DNA of 64,000 nucleotides from Epibacterium ulvae (GTDB taxonomy: Bacteria; Pseudomonadota; Alphaproteobacteria; Rhodobacterales; Rhodobacteraceae). Both the position numbers and the translations under genes were made by a program. Below are positions 1 to 9,400 of the stretch, in pieces. The notes under the pieces are model-generated. The model was not told the DNA's origin. It did no database searches and saw only the letters and a program-made list of their open reading frames with translations. Numbering within the stretch: position 1 is the stretch's first letter; each line of letters opens with the position of its first letter. The DNA is taken from the NCBI RefSeq assembly GCF_900102795.1, contig NZ_FMWG01000001.1:62001-126000 (forward strand), in the 5' to 3' direction.

Positions 1-964
1 AGGCGCAGGCAACATTCAGATCACGGACTGTATCGCGCACCTCTGCAATGCGGGCAGGGCTAGGGTCTGATGCATCCCCCAAAGAGATTGCACCTGCTGC
101 GGTGACACCAAAGCTGACTTCAAAATACTGGTAAGCATCGTGAAAGACGACAAAACTCTTGTCTGCAATATTGCTAAGTTGTGGCGCCAAATCCGCTTTT
201 GTCTGTTGGATTTTTGCGATCCCCTCTTGGGCATTCTTCTGGTATTTTGATGCGTTTTCCGGATCCAGTTCGGATAGTTCTTCTGCGATTACGCTAAGCC
301 ACGTGATTGCATTTTCGGGCGAGAGCCAGACATGCGGATCGCCAGCGCTATGGTCATGACCGTGATGATCGTCATGCTTTTTATCATGATCTGCGTGTTC
401 ATCCTGATGATGCTCATCATGCGCGTGCTCGTCATGTTCGGGATGCGCATCATGACTTTCATGCTCTTCATTATGTTTCGCGTGCTCATCGTGGTTATGT
501 TCATCATGTGCGTGTTCGCTATGCTCGTCATGACCTTCGTGATCTTTATGATCATCGTCATGCCCATGATCATCGTGCGCATCATGTTCGTCATGGTCAT
601 GAGCTTCAAACGTTGCGCCTTCGCGGTATGGAAGTATGGTCGTGCTGGGCTGTGCAAGCAACTCTAAGACATGCGCATTTGTGGCAAGTTGTTCGATCGA
701 AGGCTCTAACCAAGGAGCCAGACCTTCGCCAATCCAGACGACAAGATCCGCTTGTGAAAGCGCACGTGCTTCAGAGGGGCGCAGCGCATAAGAATGGGGA
801 GAAGCACCAGGGCGAATAATCAAATCTGGCTCTCCTAGATCTTTCATCACCTGTGAGACAAGCCCGTGTATTGGTGCGATATCTGTAGCAACGCGCGGCA
901 CATCGGCCCAACTGATCGTTGCAATCCAAGTGGCGGCAAAGGCTGTTCCCAAAAGCTGTCTCAT
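1..964 (-). CDS. znuA: Zinc ABC transporter substrate-binding protein ZnuA (3' end cut by window edge)
   Basis: Periplasmic zinc-binding protein that delivers Zn2+ to ZnuBC. The reading frame starts at the ATG at 962-964 and stays open to base 1, so the C-terminus lies outside the window. The N-terminus is a short signal peptide, followed by a ZnuA-type core with RPGASPHSYALRPS supplying a metal-site His and WIGEGLAPWLE. A very long His/Asp/Glu-rich loop covers about residues 121-206 (348-602 on the plus strand), then GDPHVWLSPENA and VVFHDAYQYF supply further metal ligands. It is divergent from zur-znuCB, with Zur-box-like sites between. The acidic His loop is longer than the few dozen residues usual in ZnuA. 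Confidence 0.93.
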   Translation of the reverse strand, partial: MRQLLGTAFAATWIATISWADVPRVATDIAPIHGLVSQVMKDLGEPDLIIRPGASPHSYALRPSEARALSQADLVVWIGEGLAPWLEPSIEQLATNAHVLELLAQPSTTILPYREGATFEAHDHDEHDAHDDHGHDDDHKDHEGHDEHSEHAHDEHNHDEHAKHNEEHESHDAHPEHDEHAHDEHHQDEHADHDKKHDDHHGHDHSAGDPHVWLSPENAITWLSVIAEELSELDPENASKYQKNAQEGIAKIQQTKADLAPQLSNIADKSFVVFHDAYQYFEVSFGVTAAGAISLGDASDPSPARIAEVRDTVRDLNVACA

Positions 965-975
965 GTCAGTCCTTC

Positions 976-1026
976 GTTACTTTATAACATTGCCCGACTT
1001 GATATGCGGGAAAGTATAACATATCA
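976..1026. promoter_or_regulatory. Two Zur-box-like operators in the znuA/zur intergenic region
   Basis: Two similar A/T-rich partly palindromic sites lie at 976-993 and 1009-1026. On the minus strand both contain the core ATGTTATA, which matches the TGTTATA half-site typical of proteobacterial Zur operators. Their position between divergent znuA and zur-znuCB fits zinc-dependent repression of both transcripts. The assignment rests on similarity and context only. Confidence 0.6.
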
Positions 1027-1064
1027 AGACAGAAACCTTCCTGCTCTTTTCAGAAAGCCCTCTT

Positions 1065-1547
1065 ATGCGTACCGTCAGCTTTGAGCCGCATGATCACAGT
1101 CGTTGCATTGCAACGACGCTTGAAACTGTCGCAGTGCTGTGCATCGACAAGGGGTTGCAGTTTACACCTGTGCGACGCAGAGTTTTGGAAATTTTATTGG
1201 AAGAACATCGCGCTTGGGGCGCCTATGAGATCTTAGATCGCCTGCGCGAAGACGGCTTGGGATCACAGCCTCCTGTTGCGTATCGTGCTCTGGATTTTTT
1301 GGTCAAGCATTCCTTTGCGCATCGGATAGAACGCCTGAATGCCTTTATCGCCTGCTCTCATCCAGGGACAGATCATGCACCCTTATTCATGATCTGCCGA
1401 AAGTGTGAGACCGTTGCTGAAGCTTCAGCAGAACTCCATCGGGGGCAGCTGAATGATACAGCACGTGCTGCCGGTTTTCAAATCGAAGGATCGATCATTG
1501 AGGCCGAGGGTGTGTGCCCAAAGTGCCAAGGTCCAGTTTCGCAATGA
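1065..1547 (+). CDS. zur: Fur-family zinc uptake regulator Zur
   Basis: Zinc-responsive repressor of the Fur superfamily, 160 aa. The N-terminal winged helix contains LQFTPVRRRVLEILLEEH and a recognition helix around PPVAYRALDFLV. The C-terminal dimerisation domain has the structural zinc cysteines CRKC and CPKC and a His-containing stretch (ACSHPGTDHAPLF). It is the first gene of zur-znuC-znuB and overlaps znuC by 4 bp (ATGA). Placement beside znu genes rather than iron or peroxide genes argues for Zur over Fur or PerR. Confidence 0.93.
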   Translation: MRTVSFEPHDHSRCIATTLETVAVLCIDKGLQFTPVRRRVLEILLEEHRAWGAYEILDRLREDGLGSQPPVAYRALDFLVKHSFAHRIERLNAFIACSHPGTDHAPLFMICRKCETVAEASAELHRGQLNDTARAAGFQIEGSIIEAEGVCPKCQGPVSQ

Positions 1548-2299
1548 GCTTAATTTCTTTGACGGATCTTAGCGTCAAGTTTGGCGGATCAACAGTCTTG
1601 TCGCGGATCAATCTTGTAATCAACAAAGGTGAAATTGTTACGATTGTCGGACCAAATGGCTCTGGTAAATCGACCTTGTTACGCAATGTGATTGGGGCTT
1701 TGCAGCCAACTACGGGGTTTGTGGAACGCGCGCCGGGACTTCGTATCGGCTATGTGCCGCAAAAATTGCATATTGACCCGACATTGCCATTGACGGTTCG
1801 CCGTTTCCTAAGCCTCCCAAAACGTGTGAGCAATACACGCGCGCTGCATGCATTGGAAAAGGCTGGCGTCAGTGCGTTAGAGCAGCGACAGATGTCAGCA
1901 TTATCTGGTGGGCAATTCCAAAGAGTATTATTGGCGCGTGCCTTGTTGAATGATCCGCAGCTGTTGATTTTGGATGAGGCTACACAGGGATTGGATCAAC
2001 CGGGGTCTGCACGGTTTTATCAACATATCGAAGCTGTTCGCCAAGATCTGGGCTGCGCTGTTTTGATGGTGAGCCATGAATTACATGTGGTGATGGCCGC
2101 GTCAGATCGCGTGATTTGTTTGAATGGTCATATCTGCTGCGAAGGCGCGCCCGAGCACGTGGCAACCGCGCCTGAATACCGGGCTTTGTTTGGAACCGGA
2201 ACACAAGGCGCGCTGGCGCTCTATCGCCACGAACACAATCACAGCCATGACGATTCGGTCAGTGATCATAATTGCGCGCCAGATGAGACTGCCACATGA
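1544..2299 (+). CDS. znuC: Zinc ABC transporter ATP-binding protein ZnuC
   Basis: ATPase subunit of the ZnuABC zinc importer, 251 aa. Walker A is GPNGSGKST, the ABC signature is LSGGQFQRVL, Walker B is LLILDEATQGLD and the switch His is in MVSHELHVV. The start chosen is the ATG at 1544, which overlaps the zur stop (ATGA); an ATG 30 bp upstream would lengthen it without domain support. The C-terminus has a small His-rich tail (HEHNHSHDD) that may bind zinc. The stop overlaps the znuB start by 4 bp, so the three genes are translationally coupled. Confidence 0.94.
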   Translation: MSLISLTDLSVKFGGSTVLSRINLVINKGEIVTIVGPNGSGKSTLLRNVIGALQPTTGFVERAPGLRIGYVPQKLHIDPTLPLTVRRFLSLPKRVSNTRALHALEKAGVSALEQRQMSALSGGQFQRVLLARALLNDPQLLILDEATQGLDQPGSARFYQHIEAVRQDLGCAVLMVSHELHVVMAASDRVICLNGHICCEGAPEHVATAPEYRALFGTGTQGALALYRHEHNHSHDDSVSDHNCAPDETAT

Positions 2300-3099
2300 G
2301 TTTTCTGGACGATTTTTTAGTACGTGCCGCGCTTGCCGGTCTTGGTTTGGCGTTGGCAGCGGCACCATTGGGATGTTTTGTTGTCTGGCGTCGGATGTCT
2401 TATTTTGGTGACGCAACTGCGCATGCCTCGATCTTGGGTGTGGCGCTTGCGTTGGGGTTTGACGTATCGGTGTTTGCGGGCGTCTTAACCACTGCTTTGA
2501 TCATGGCAACAACCGTATCCACCCTTGCAGGACGCGGTTATGCGATGGACACGTTATTGGGTGTTCTAGCGCATTCCGCCCTTGCGTTGGGGTTGGTCGC
2601 TGTTTCCTTTCTGGATGGAATACGTATCGACCTGATGTCATATTTATTTGGCGATATTCTTGCGGTAAGCCGGATAGATCTATTGCTGATCTGGGGCGGC
2701 GGCTTATCGGTGCTAGGACTATTGTGCTGGCGTTGGTCGGCTTTGTTGACAACAACGCTTAATCCAGACCTTGCCTATGCCGCCGGGTTAAATCCGAAGC
2801 GAGAGCAGCTTGTGCTGACATTGACACTGGCAGTTGTTGTAGCTGTTGCGATCAAGGTCGTTGGTGTATTGTTGATCGCTGCGATGTTGATTGTTCCAGC
2901 AGCGACAGCGCGCAATTTCGCAAATACACCGGAGCGTATGGCAATTGCTGCTGCGTTAACGGGATCTTTTGCGGTTTTATCTGGTCTGCATGTTTCGTTT
3001 GTGACGGACAGCCCTACAGGCCCAACAATTGTTAGCATTGCGGCCTGTCTGTTTGTTGTAGCAAGTGCTGTCGGTGCCGGTCTGAGAAAGACTCGGTGA
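2296..3099 (+). CDS. znuB: Zinc ABC transporter permease ZnuB
   Basis: Integral inner-membrane permease of the ABC-3 (metal) family, 267 aa, close to the family length. The sequence is a series of hydrophobic helices with the family-typical YFGDATAHASILGVALAL near the N-terminus and the conserved core KVVGVLLIAAMLIVPAATA near residues 185-205. It forms the zinc channel with ZnuC and receives Zn2+ from ZnuA. Its stop directly abuts the end of the convergent kinase gene at 3100. Confidence 0.94.
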   Translation: MSFLDDFLVRAALAGLGLALAAAPLGCFVVWRRMSYFGDATAHASILGVALALGFDVSVFAGVLTTALIMATTVSTLAGRGYAMDTLLGVLAHSALALGLVAVSFLDGIRIDLMSYLFGDILAVSRIDLLLIWGGGLSVLGLLCWRWSALLTTTLNPDLAYAAGLNPKREQLVLTLTLAVVVAVAIKVVGVLLIAAMLIVPAATARNFANTPERMAIAAALTGSFAVLSGLHVSFVTDSPTGPTIVSIAACLFVVASAVGAGLRKTR

Positions 3100-5379
3100 C
3101 TAGGTACCTGTCTGGCGGGTAATCGTATCAGTATGAGGGGCCCATTTTGCACAAGCTCCCAAAAGATCAGCTTTCTTAATAGGTTTTGTAAGAAAATCAT
3201 CCATCCCAGCGGCGAGACATTTATCCCTATGGGCATCTAACGCATTTGCGGTGAGCGCGATAATTGGAATCGCTTTCAGCTGTTGTGATGTTTCATATTT
3301 TCGGATCACTTCTGTTGCTTCCAACCCATCAATATCCGGCATCATCATATCCATCAGGATCAGGTCTGGTTTGTCTTTATGATAACGTGCGATTGCATCT
3401 GCGCCATTGCCTGCAACAGTTAGCGTGATGGGGGTATCTTTGAGCATACGAGATACCACCAATTGATTGGTTCGGTTGTCTTCGGCCAAAAGTACCTTCA
3501 GCGGATTATCTAAACTGTGCGAGGCTTGCGTTTGTTCTGGCGCCATGTCCTGTGCATCAGGGGCCGAAAGCAGCGTAGTTATGACACGCTGCAGCTGGCT
3601 GGAGCGCACCGGTTTAAGCGCAAGTTTGCAAACCCCAATCTCCTGAATATCACTTGCGGTCAAAGGGTTTTCGACAGAAGAGAGAATAATAATAGGTAGA
3701 TCAGCGCAGCCTTTTGTCTGCCGTATTTGGCTCGCCAGCTCACCGCCATGCATGACGGGCATCTGGAAATCTTGTATCACCAGATCGAAAGGATGCTGCG
3801 AAGCGGTTTCGCTGCGTAGAATTTCGAGTGCTTCGATGCCTGAGGTCGCGATTTCACAGTCCATACCCCAGGATTGTAGGCGCTCATTAAGAATGACCCG
3901 ATTCACCTTGAGATCATCGACAATCAAAACCCTCCGGCCTGTGAATTCAATTGTTGGCTGAGCCGAGGGAGCCATTTCGGAACTTGTACGAAGCGGCAAT
4001 TGAATGGAAAATTCGCTACCTTGTCCTAAAGTGGACATTACAGAGATGTGCCCGTTCATAAGCTTCAGCAAACGTTCAGAGATTGCGAGCCCTAATCCTG
4101 TTCCCTCAAAACTGCGTGAAGCTGCACCATCGACTTGCTCGAATGCACTGAAAATCTTATCAATTTTTTCTTGCGGAATGCCGATGCCAGTGTCACGCAC
4201 TTTTAAGTTCAGGGTGTACCGCTCACTCTTTTGTTCGCCTGTTACGTCAATGGAGACATAGCCGCGAGGCGTGAATTTTACCGCGTTTCCTGCGATGTTG
4301 GTGATGATTTGCCGAATACGGCCGACATCGCCTTCAAAGCATTCAGGTAGATTCGGATCGTATCGCAGAACGATTTCGACCTGTTTCTCAGCAGCTTGTG
4401 GCGACAAAAGCGTCACTACGTCCTCAAGCGTTGTCAGAAGATTGAAGGGCGCTTTTTCAAATTCCATCTTGCCTGCTTCGATCTTGGAGAAGTTCAAGAT
4501 GTCGTTGATAATTGTTAATAGCGCGGATCCAGACGTTGAAATTGTCTCTGCAAACATGCGTTGGTCAGCATCAAGATCAGTTTCTAAGATCAATTCGGCC
4601 ATGCCAATGACACCATTCATAGGCGTCCTGATCTCGTGTGACATATTGGCCAAAAATTCAGACTTTGCTTGATTGGCAATATCGGCGGTTTCACGTGCTG
4701 TTTCGAGCGCATATTCCCGTTCGTCTCGTTCATCAAACGTGTCTTCAAGAACGCCCACGGAATAGTTAAGTGCCCAAAATTCACGTGAAGAATACCACGG
4801 CAACGGCTTGTGGTGTCGTTTCAAGCCCGAGATGGCATCAGACATGCGCTGATGCACCATTTTGAGGGGACGCAAAGCCAATAGATGAACAAGTATCCAA
4901 ATGACCATCGAAAGGATGCTGACGGCCATCGCGGTCCAAAGTAGGGTTTGGTTCACCTGCGCGCGTACCATGCTTTCCGCTTCGCGGGTTGACCATTTGA
5001 CCGTCATTTCCCCAAAAGACAGGCCATCAACAATGATTGGACTTTCATAGACCACAAAAGGCTCAGAAGCCTTATGCTCAGCGTTGACTTCGGCGATGGG
5101 CGTGCTGTCAGAAGATCGGATTTCGATCGAGATGAGCTTGGGGTTGCGCGACAGGGCTTCAGCTAGCCCTGTCTGTAAGACAGGCGTATCTTCGATGATA
5201 ATGGATTCCATCATCAAACCACTGAGCAGTGAAATCGTCAGATCGGCCTGCTCTGCAAGGTGATTCTTTAGATTCTCTGCTTCAGTTTTTTGCGCAATTC
5301 TCCCCACGGCAAAAGCCACAAGAACGGCAGCAATCGACATGGAAATGACAATTTGAGCTAGGATACTTGTGCGTTTCAT
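3100..5379 (-). CDS. Hybrid sensor histidine kinase with two receiver domains
   Basis: Membrane sensor kinase of 759 aa. A transmembrane helix (about 8-26), a periplasmic sensor region (about 30-142) and a second helix (about 146-168) precede the linker. The HisKA domain has the phosphoacceptor His248 in [12 protein letters not shown]. The ATPase domain follows, with N box NAVKF, DTGIGIP and GTGLGL. Two receiver domains have phospho-Asp at D537 (VIQDFQMP) and D677 (LMDMMMP) and the conserved Lys at 589 and 732. No Hpt domain is visible, so phosphorelay would need a separate Hpt protein. It lies 17 bp downstream of a PhnD-like binding protein, which probably presents the signal to the periplasmic domain. 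The ligand is unknown. Confidence 0.9.
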   Translation of the reverse strand: MKRTSILAQIVISMSIAAVLVAFAVGRIAQKTEAENLKNHLAEQADLTISLLSGLMMESIIIEDTPVLQTGLAEALSRNPKLISIEIRSSDSTPIAEVNAEHKASEPFVVYESPIIVDGLSFGEMTVKWSTREAESMVRAQVNQTLLWTAMAVSILSMVIWILVHLLALRPLKMVHQRMSDAISGLKRHHKPLPWYSSREFWALNYSVGVLEDTFDERDEREYALETARETADIANQAKSEFLANMSHEIRTPMNGVIGMAELILETDLDADQRMFAETISTSGSALLTIINDILNFSKIEAGKMEFEKAPFNLLTTLEDVVTLLSPQAAEKQVEIVLRYDPNLPECFEGDVGRIRQIITNIAGNAVKFTPRGYVSIDVTGEQKSERYTLNLKVRDTGIGIPQEKIDKIFSAFEQVDGAASRSFEGTGLGLAISERLLKLMNGHISVMSTLGQGSEFSIQLPLRTSSEMAPSAQPTIEFTGRRVLIVDDLKVNRVILNERLQSWGMDCEIATSGIEALEILRSETASQHPFDLVIQDFQMPVMHGGELASQIRQTKGCADLPIIILSSVENPLTASDIQEIGVCKLALKPVRSSQLQRVITTLLSAPDAQDMAPEQTQASHSLDNPLKVLLAEDNRTNQLVVSRMLKDTPITLTVAGNGADAIARYHKDKPDLILMDMMMPDIDGLEATEVIRKYETSQQLKAIPIIALTANALDAHRDKCLAAGMDDFLTKPIKKADLLGACAKWAPHTDTITRQTGT

Positions 5380-5396
5380 TACTCTGGCCTCTCGGG

Positions 5397-6269
5397 CTAG
5401 AAGGACTGACTGTCTTCCATTGCATCACGTACCAATTGGTAGTCAGCGTCATCGCCTTCAAGAAAGCCATGTTTGGCTATTTGTTTGACTGCAGAAGCGT
5501 TGGCTTCTTCCAGCATGATGTGTCGCATCGCTTCTACAACGTGCGGTGCGAGTGTTGATGACGCGAGCCATGGTTTTGTTACATTATCAAAGGTTGTCAG
5601 CTCACGGATTGGGACACCTGATTTGACCAATTTTTTAAAGGTGCTCTCTTTAAGAGCGCCCGCTGTAAAGCGCTCACTGCCGACAGCAGTGCCCACGCGA
5701 TCATGTCGTCCAAGGAATTCGTACGTTTGAAGGTCGGCGCCTGAAATACCAGCAGAAAGCAACAGCGCCTGTGACAGGTAGCGCCCAATGGTAGAGAGTT
5801 CGTCTCCAAAGGCAAAGGAGTGCCCGGCAAGTTCACTCAGGTCGTTGATCTCGCTTTCCTCATGGACAGCGATGACACCTTTGAAGCGCTTTTGTCCCTT
5901 CTGGGATTCCATTGCGATAATTTCAACATCAGGGTTCTTCTTGGTTGCTAAAACGTAAGATGCGGGACCGAACCGTGAAAAGTCGACCTCGCCATTGGCC
6001 AGCTGGTCGATGCTGTGTTCATATTCCTTCGCAATCACCATCTTGATCGAGACTGCTTCACCGAGTGCTTTGGACAGCTCTATTTCCAGAAAGGAAAGAA
6101 AAGGGCGATATTTGCGCACCGTCTCGGTGGGTTTATCGGCCGCATAAGTGCCAAAGGTGAGTGAGATATCTGCTTGCGATGGCAGGGCGAGGTAAGCCCA
6201 GCACCCAATGATGGCTAACAGACGGGGAAAACCGAATTTCGGTAGCTTGTACGTTATCAAACGTTCCAT
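5397..6269 (-). CDS. PhnD-like periplasmic binding protein (phosphate/phosphonate-binding family)
   Basis: Periplasmic solute-binding protein of the PhnD/phosphonate family, about 290 aa with a signal peptide ending near ALPSQA. Family features include [14 protein letters not shown] and a [15 protein letters not shown] stretch, where PhnD proteins usually contact the anionic ligand. The start chosen is the ATG at 6269; a GTG at 6287 is also in frame. No ABC permease or ATPase gene is nearby. The only partner is the downstream hybrid kinase, so a role as a sensor subunit rather than a transporter subunit is more likely. This is inference from context; the ligand could be a phosphonate, phosphite or another oxyanion. 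Confidence 0.85.
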   Translation of the reverse strand: MERLITYKLPKFGFPRLLAIIGCWAYLALPSQADISLTFGTYAADKPTETVRKYRPFLSFLEIELSKALGEAVSIKMVIAKEYEHSIDQLANGEVDFSRFGPASYVLATKKNPDVEIIAMESQKGQKRFKGVIAVHEESEINDLSELAGHSFAFGDELSTIGRYLSQALLLSAGISGADLQTYEFLGRHDRVGTAVGSERFTAGALKESTFKKLVKSGVPIRELTTFDNVTKPWLASSTLAPHVVEAMRHIMLEEANASAVKQIAKHGFLEGDDADYQLVRDAMEDSQSF

Positions 6270-6475
6270 AGCAGCTTTGAACCTCACGTGAAATCAGGGC
6301 GTTTCGAAAGATGTTCATGAGAGATTAGTGCGTATTCGTTTAGAAACTCACACCGTTTTCGCAAAAGATGTAGCGTATTTTTACAATTAACGTTAACCAA
6401 TTTGTAACAATTTAATTTCAATTTTGTAAAATTATGAAATTGTTAACTGTTGGACAAAAAGTATTGGAGCACCTT

Positions 6476-9400
6476 GTGAAAACAATTTTGACCCTTCGTG
6501 GAACGTTTTTCTATGGTGTACTGTTCTTTGTTATCCTGCAGGCAAAAGCAGCTTACGCTATTCCATCACCAGAACTAATTATAGGATCAGTTTCTTCTTT
6601 GTCACAAGTTGTTGCCGCTGGTGTCGCAATGGTTGCCGCACTTGGTGCGACTGTGGCTGCGAAGCTGGGTCTAAACAAACGTGGGCCGCGTTTGGGTAAA
6701 TTTCCGACCAAGCTAGTGACTGTTTTAGTTTGCGGATTGATAGCTTTGGTTGGCGCCAATTATTGGCAGTATACTTCTAGCAAGAATAAAGAACTTGCGC
6801 GGCTGCAGGCGACCTTGTTGCGACCTGCCCAATTTGATGGGAGTACCATTAAAGATGCGGATTTAAAGGAAACCAGTTTTTCTGCGCAAAGTGGTCACCC
6901 TCAGGGTATTTCAACTGCTGATGCCTTTGTAAGGTTGGAAGCAGGCGAGACCCAGTTCTTTGATATTCGTGAAACTGGTGAACATGAGATGGGAACTCTT
7001 CCCGGAGCAACTCATATTCGGTTTCCTGACTTTCTTGAAACTATCCCGGTGCAACCAGGCGGTGAAGTTATCTTGTTTTGCCATAATGGCAACCGGAGCT
7101 CAGAAACCTGTGCAGAGCTTGCCAAGCTTGGTATCGATTGCCGGTTTATCGTCGGAGGTATCGAAAAGTGGATTACCGAAGGGTATAATTTTAGTGATGA
7201 AGAGGTCGAGACCATCGCTGACCTGCGCGCGATCCCAGAGTATCCGAATAGCGCCACTCTGCTTAGCACTGAAACCTTTTCCGATATGCTCGCGACGACA
7301 GATCTGCAGATTGTTGACACGCGTTACCCTGGTGATTTCGCAAGTGGGCATTTGCCGGGGGCGATCAATATCCCAATCCGTGCGATGACAACAAATGACC
7401 TGCAAGCGCGGATAAGGGAGTTGGAGAACAAGCCGACCATAGCGGCTTGTTATGATCGGCGCAGTTGCTTTATGTCGCAGGTTCTAGGTTTGGAGCTCAG
7501 CCGGGCGGGTATTGATTTTCAAGGTCGATACACGTTGCCCTGGGAGTACTTTGTACCTCCGACACCTAAGCCCCATGTGCAGGAATGGCTGACAGCACAA
7601 AATAGTGGGCTGTGGGATAAGGCGATTGCAGCAGTAGCTGTGGCACTGAAATGGAGCCACCAACAGACGCATCTATTTTTAGGTCTGCTTGCCCTTTCTG
7701 TTCTCACACGGCTTTTGGTTCTGCCTATTGCGCTCAAATCTGAACGGGATCAATTGCGCACTCAAGCTCTGCAACCTGAAATAAAAGCATTAAAAGAGCG
7801 TTTGGCAGAGGATCCAGTGCGTAAAGCACGCGCGTTGCAGAGCCTTTATAAAAAACAGGGTATGACTCCGATGCGTAACCTGTTGGCGCTGCTTTTCCTG
7901 CCCGTGATGATGCTGGGGGTTTCCGCTGCTGGGCTGGCAAGCAAAGACCTAAATACGTCCTTTCTTTGGTCTGCCGATATTGGTGCGGCTGATCCGTATT
8001 TTGTAGTGCCTGTTGTTTTTACCGCTTTGGCGATGGTTTATCTGTTGTGGGCCGTTGCAAAGACACCCCGGCAAAAAGTGTTGTGGAGCATATTGGGTGC
8101 GCCAGCTTTGTTTGCTATGGTCGCGACCCTCAGTTTTGCTGCGAATGTCTATCTTTGTTTTAGCCTGAGCCTTCTTTTGGTCCAACGTGCCTATGTCGTT
8201 GGTGCATTTTCAAATGGCGTGAAACGCCTGCGTATGCACCTAGGCCGCCTGTTTATAGCCCGCGCACCAAAGGGTGTTGTTGTGTTGGGAGAGACTGAGC
8301 GACTTTTAACAGCCGGAAACAAAGCGATGCGCCTGTCCGTGCTTCAGAACGCAGGATTGCCTGTGCCAGGAGGTGTGGTCTTAACGAGTGACGCATTAGA
8401 GCGGTTTGGGCGGATGAACGAGGTCGAGCAACAGGAGATGGCCGATAAGGTCTGGATGCTTGCTGGTGAAAAGCTTTGCGCTGTTCGAAGCTCTGCCAGC
8501 AATGAGGATGGTGCAGGCCAAAGTTTTGCGGGCGTATTTGACAGTGTGCTGAATGTGACAGAGCAAACGATGCTAACAGCCTTGCGTGACGTGCTTGGCA
8601 GCTTTCAATCGGCGCGCAGTGATAGCTATGATACGACAGCTGAGGGGGCTGGGCAGGCCAATATTCTTGTACAGGAAATGGTTGATGCCGAAATGGCCGG
8701 GGTTTTGTTTACCCAAGATCCCATGGCTCCAGGTATGGTGTTGTTGGAGTGGGTCAAAGGCACGGGCGATGATCTTGTTTCGGGACGTGTCACGCCGCAG
8801 ATTGAACGGTTTGGACGCTATACGGGCGCGGCAGTCGGTGACACTGCACCGGGAGGGCCTGATTTTAAAGAGCTTTTGATGTTGGCTCGGGAAATTGAAG
8901 CAGTGTTTGATACGCCGCAGGACGTTGAGTGGGCCTATGCAAAAGGGCAGTTCCGTATCCTGCAGACCCGTGACATCACCACGCTTGATCTTGGTACCGA
9001 TGAGCAGAAAGTTCGCAGTTCTGAGTGGAGCAAGCTTCTGGAACGTTTTGCGCAGGCCGCGCCAGATGAAGTTATCCTGGAACAGGATGAAATGTCTGAG
9101 GTTTTGCCGCGTCCGACGCCACTTTCGTTTAGTATGATCAACCGGGTCTGGGCTCCGGGGGGGAGCCTCGATCTTGCGAGCCGCGCTTTAGCGCTTCCTT
9201 ATCGTCTGGATGAGGAGCCAGGCAGCCATTTGGTCAACCTGTTTGGAAAGACCTACGTGGATCGTGCCTTGAAAGAGGAAATGGCACTGCGTTTGAGCGG
9301 TTCAAAATCGAAGCAATTGCGCAAACAAGCCAGGGACATCCAAGCGTCTTTCCCAAATCAAGTTCTGCCAGAATTCCATGCTAAACTGGCTTACTGGAGA

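Noticed and set aside
348-602. Repeat-like DNA that could be taken for a CRISPR or satellite array
   Set aside because: There are no constant-length repeats with unique spacers. The pattern comes from His/Asp/Glu codons.
332-667. Open frames on both strands over the His-rich part of znuA, including a hydrophobic-looking Met-rich one
   Set aside because: They are alternate frames of the CATGA/GCATGA-like repetitive codons of ZnuA. The ZnuA frame is open over the whole stretch and contains the expected motifs.
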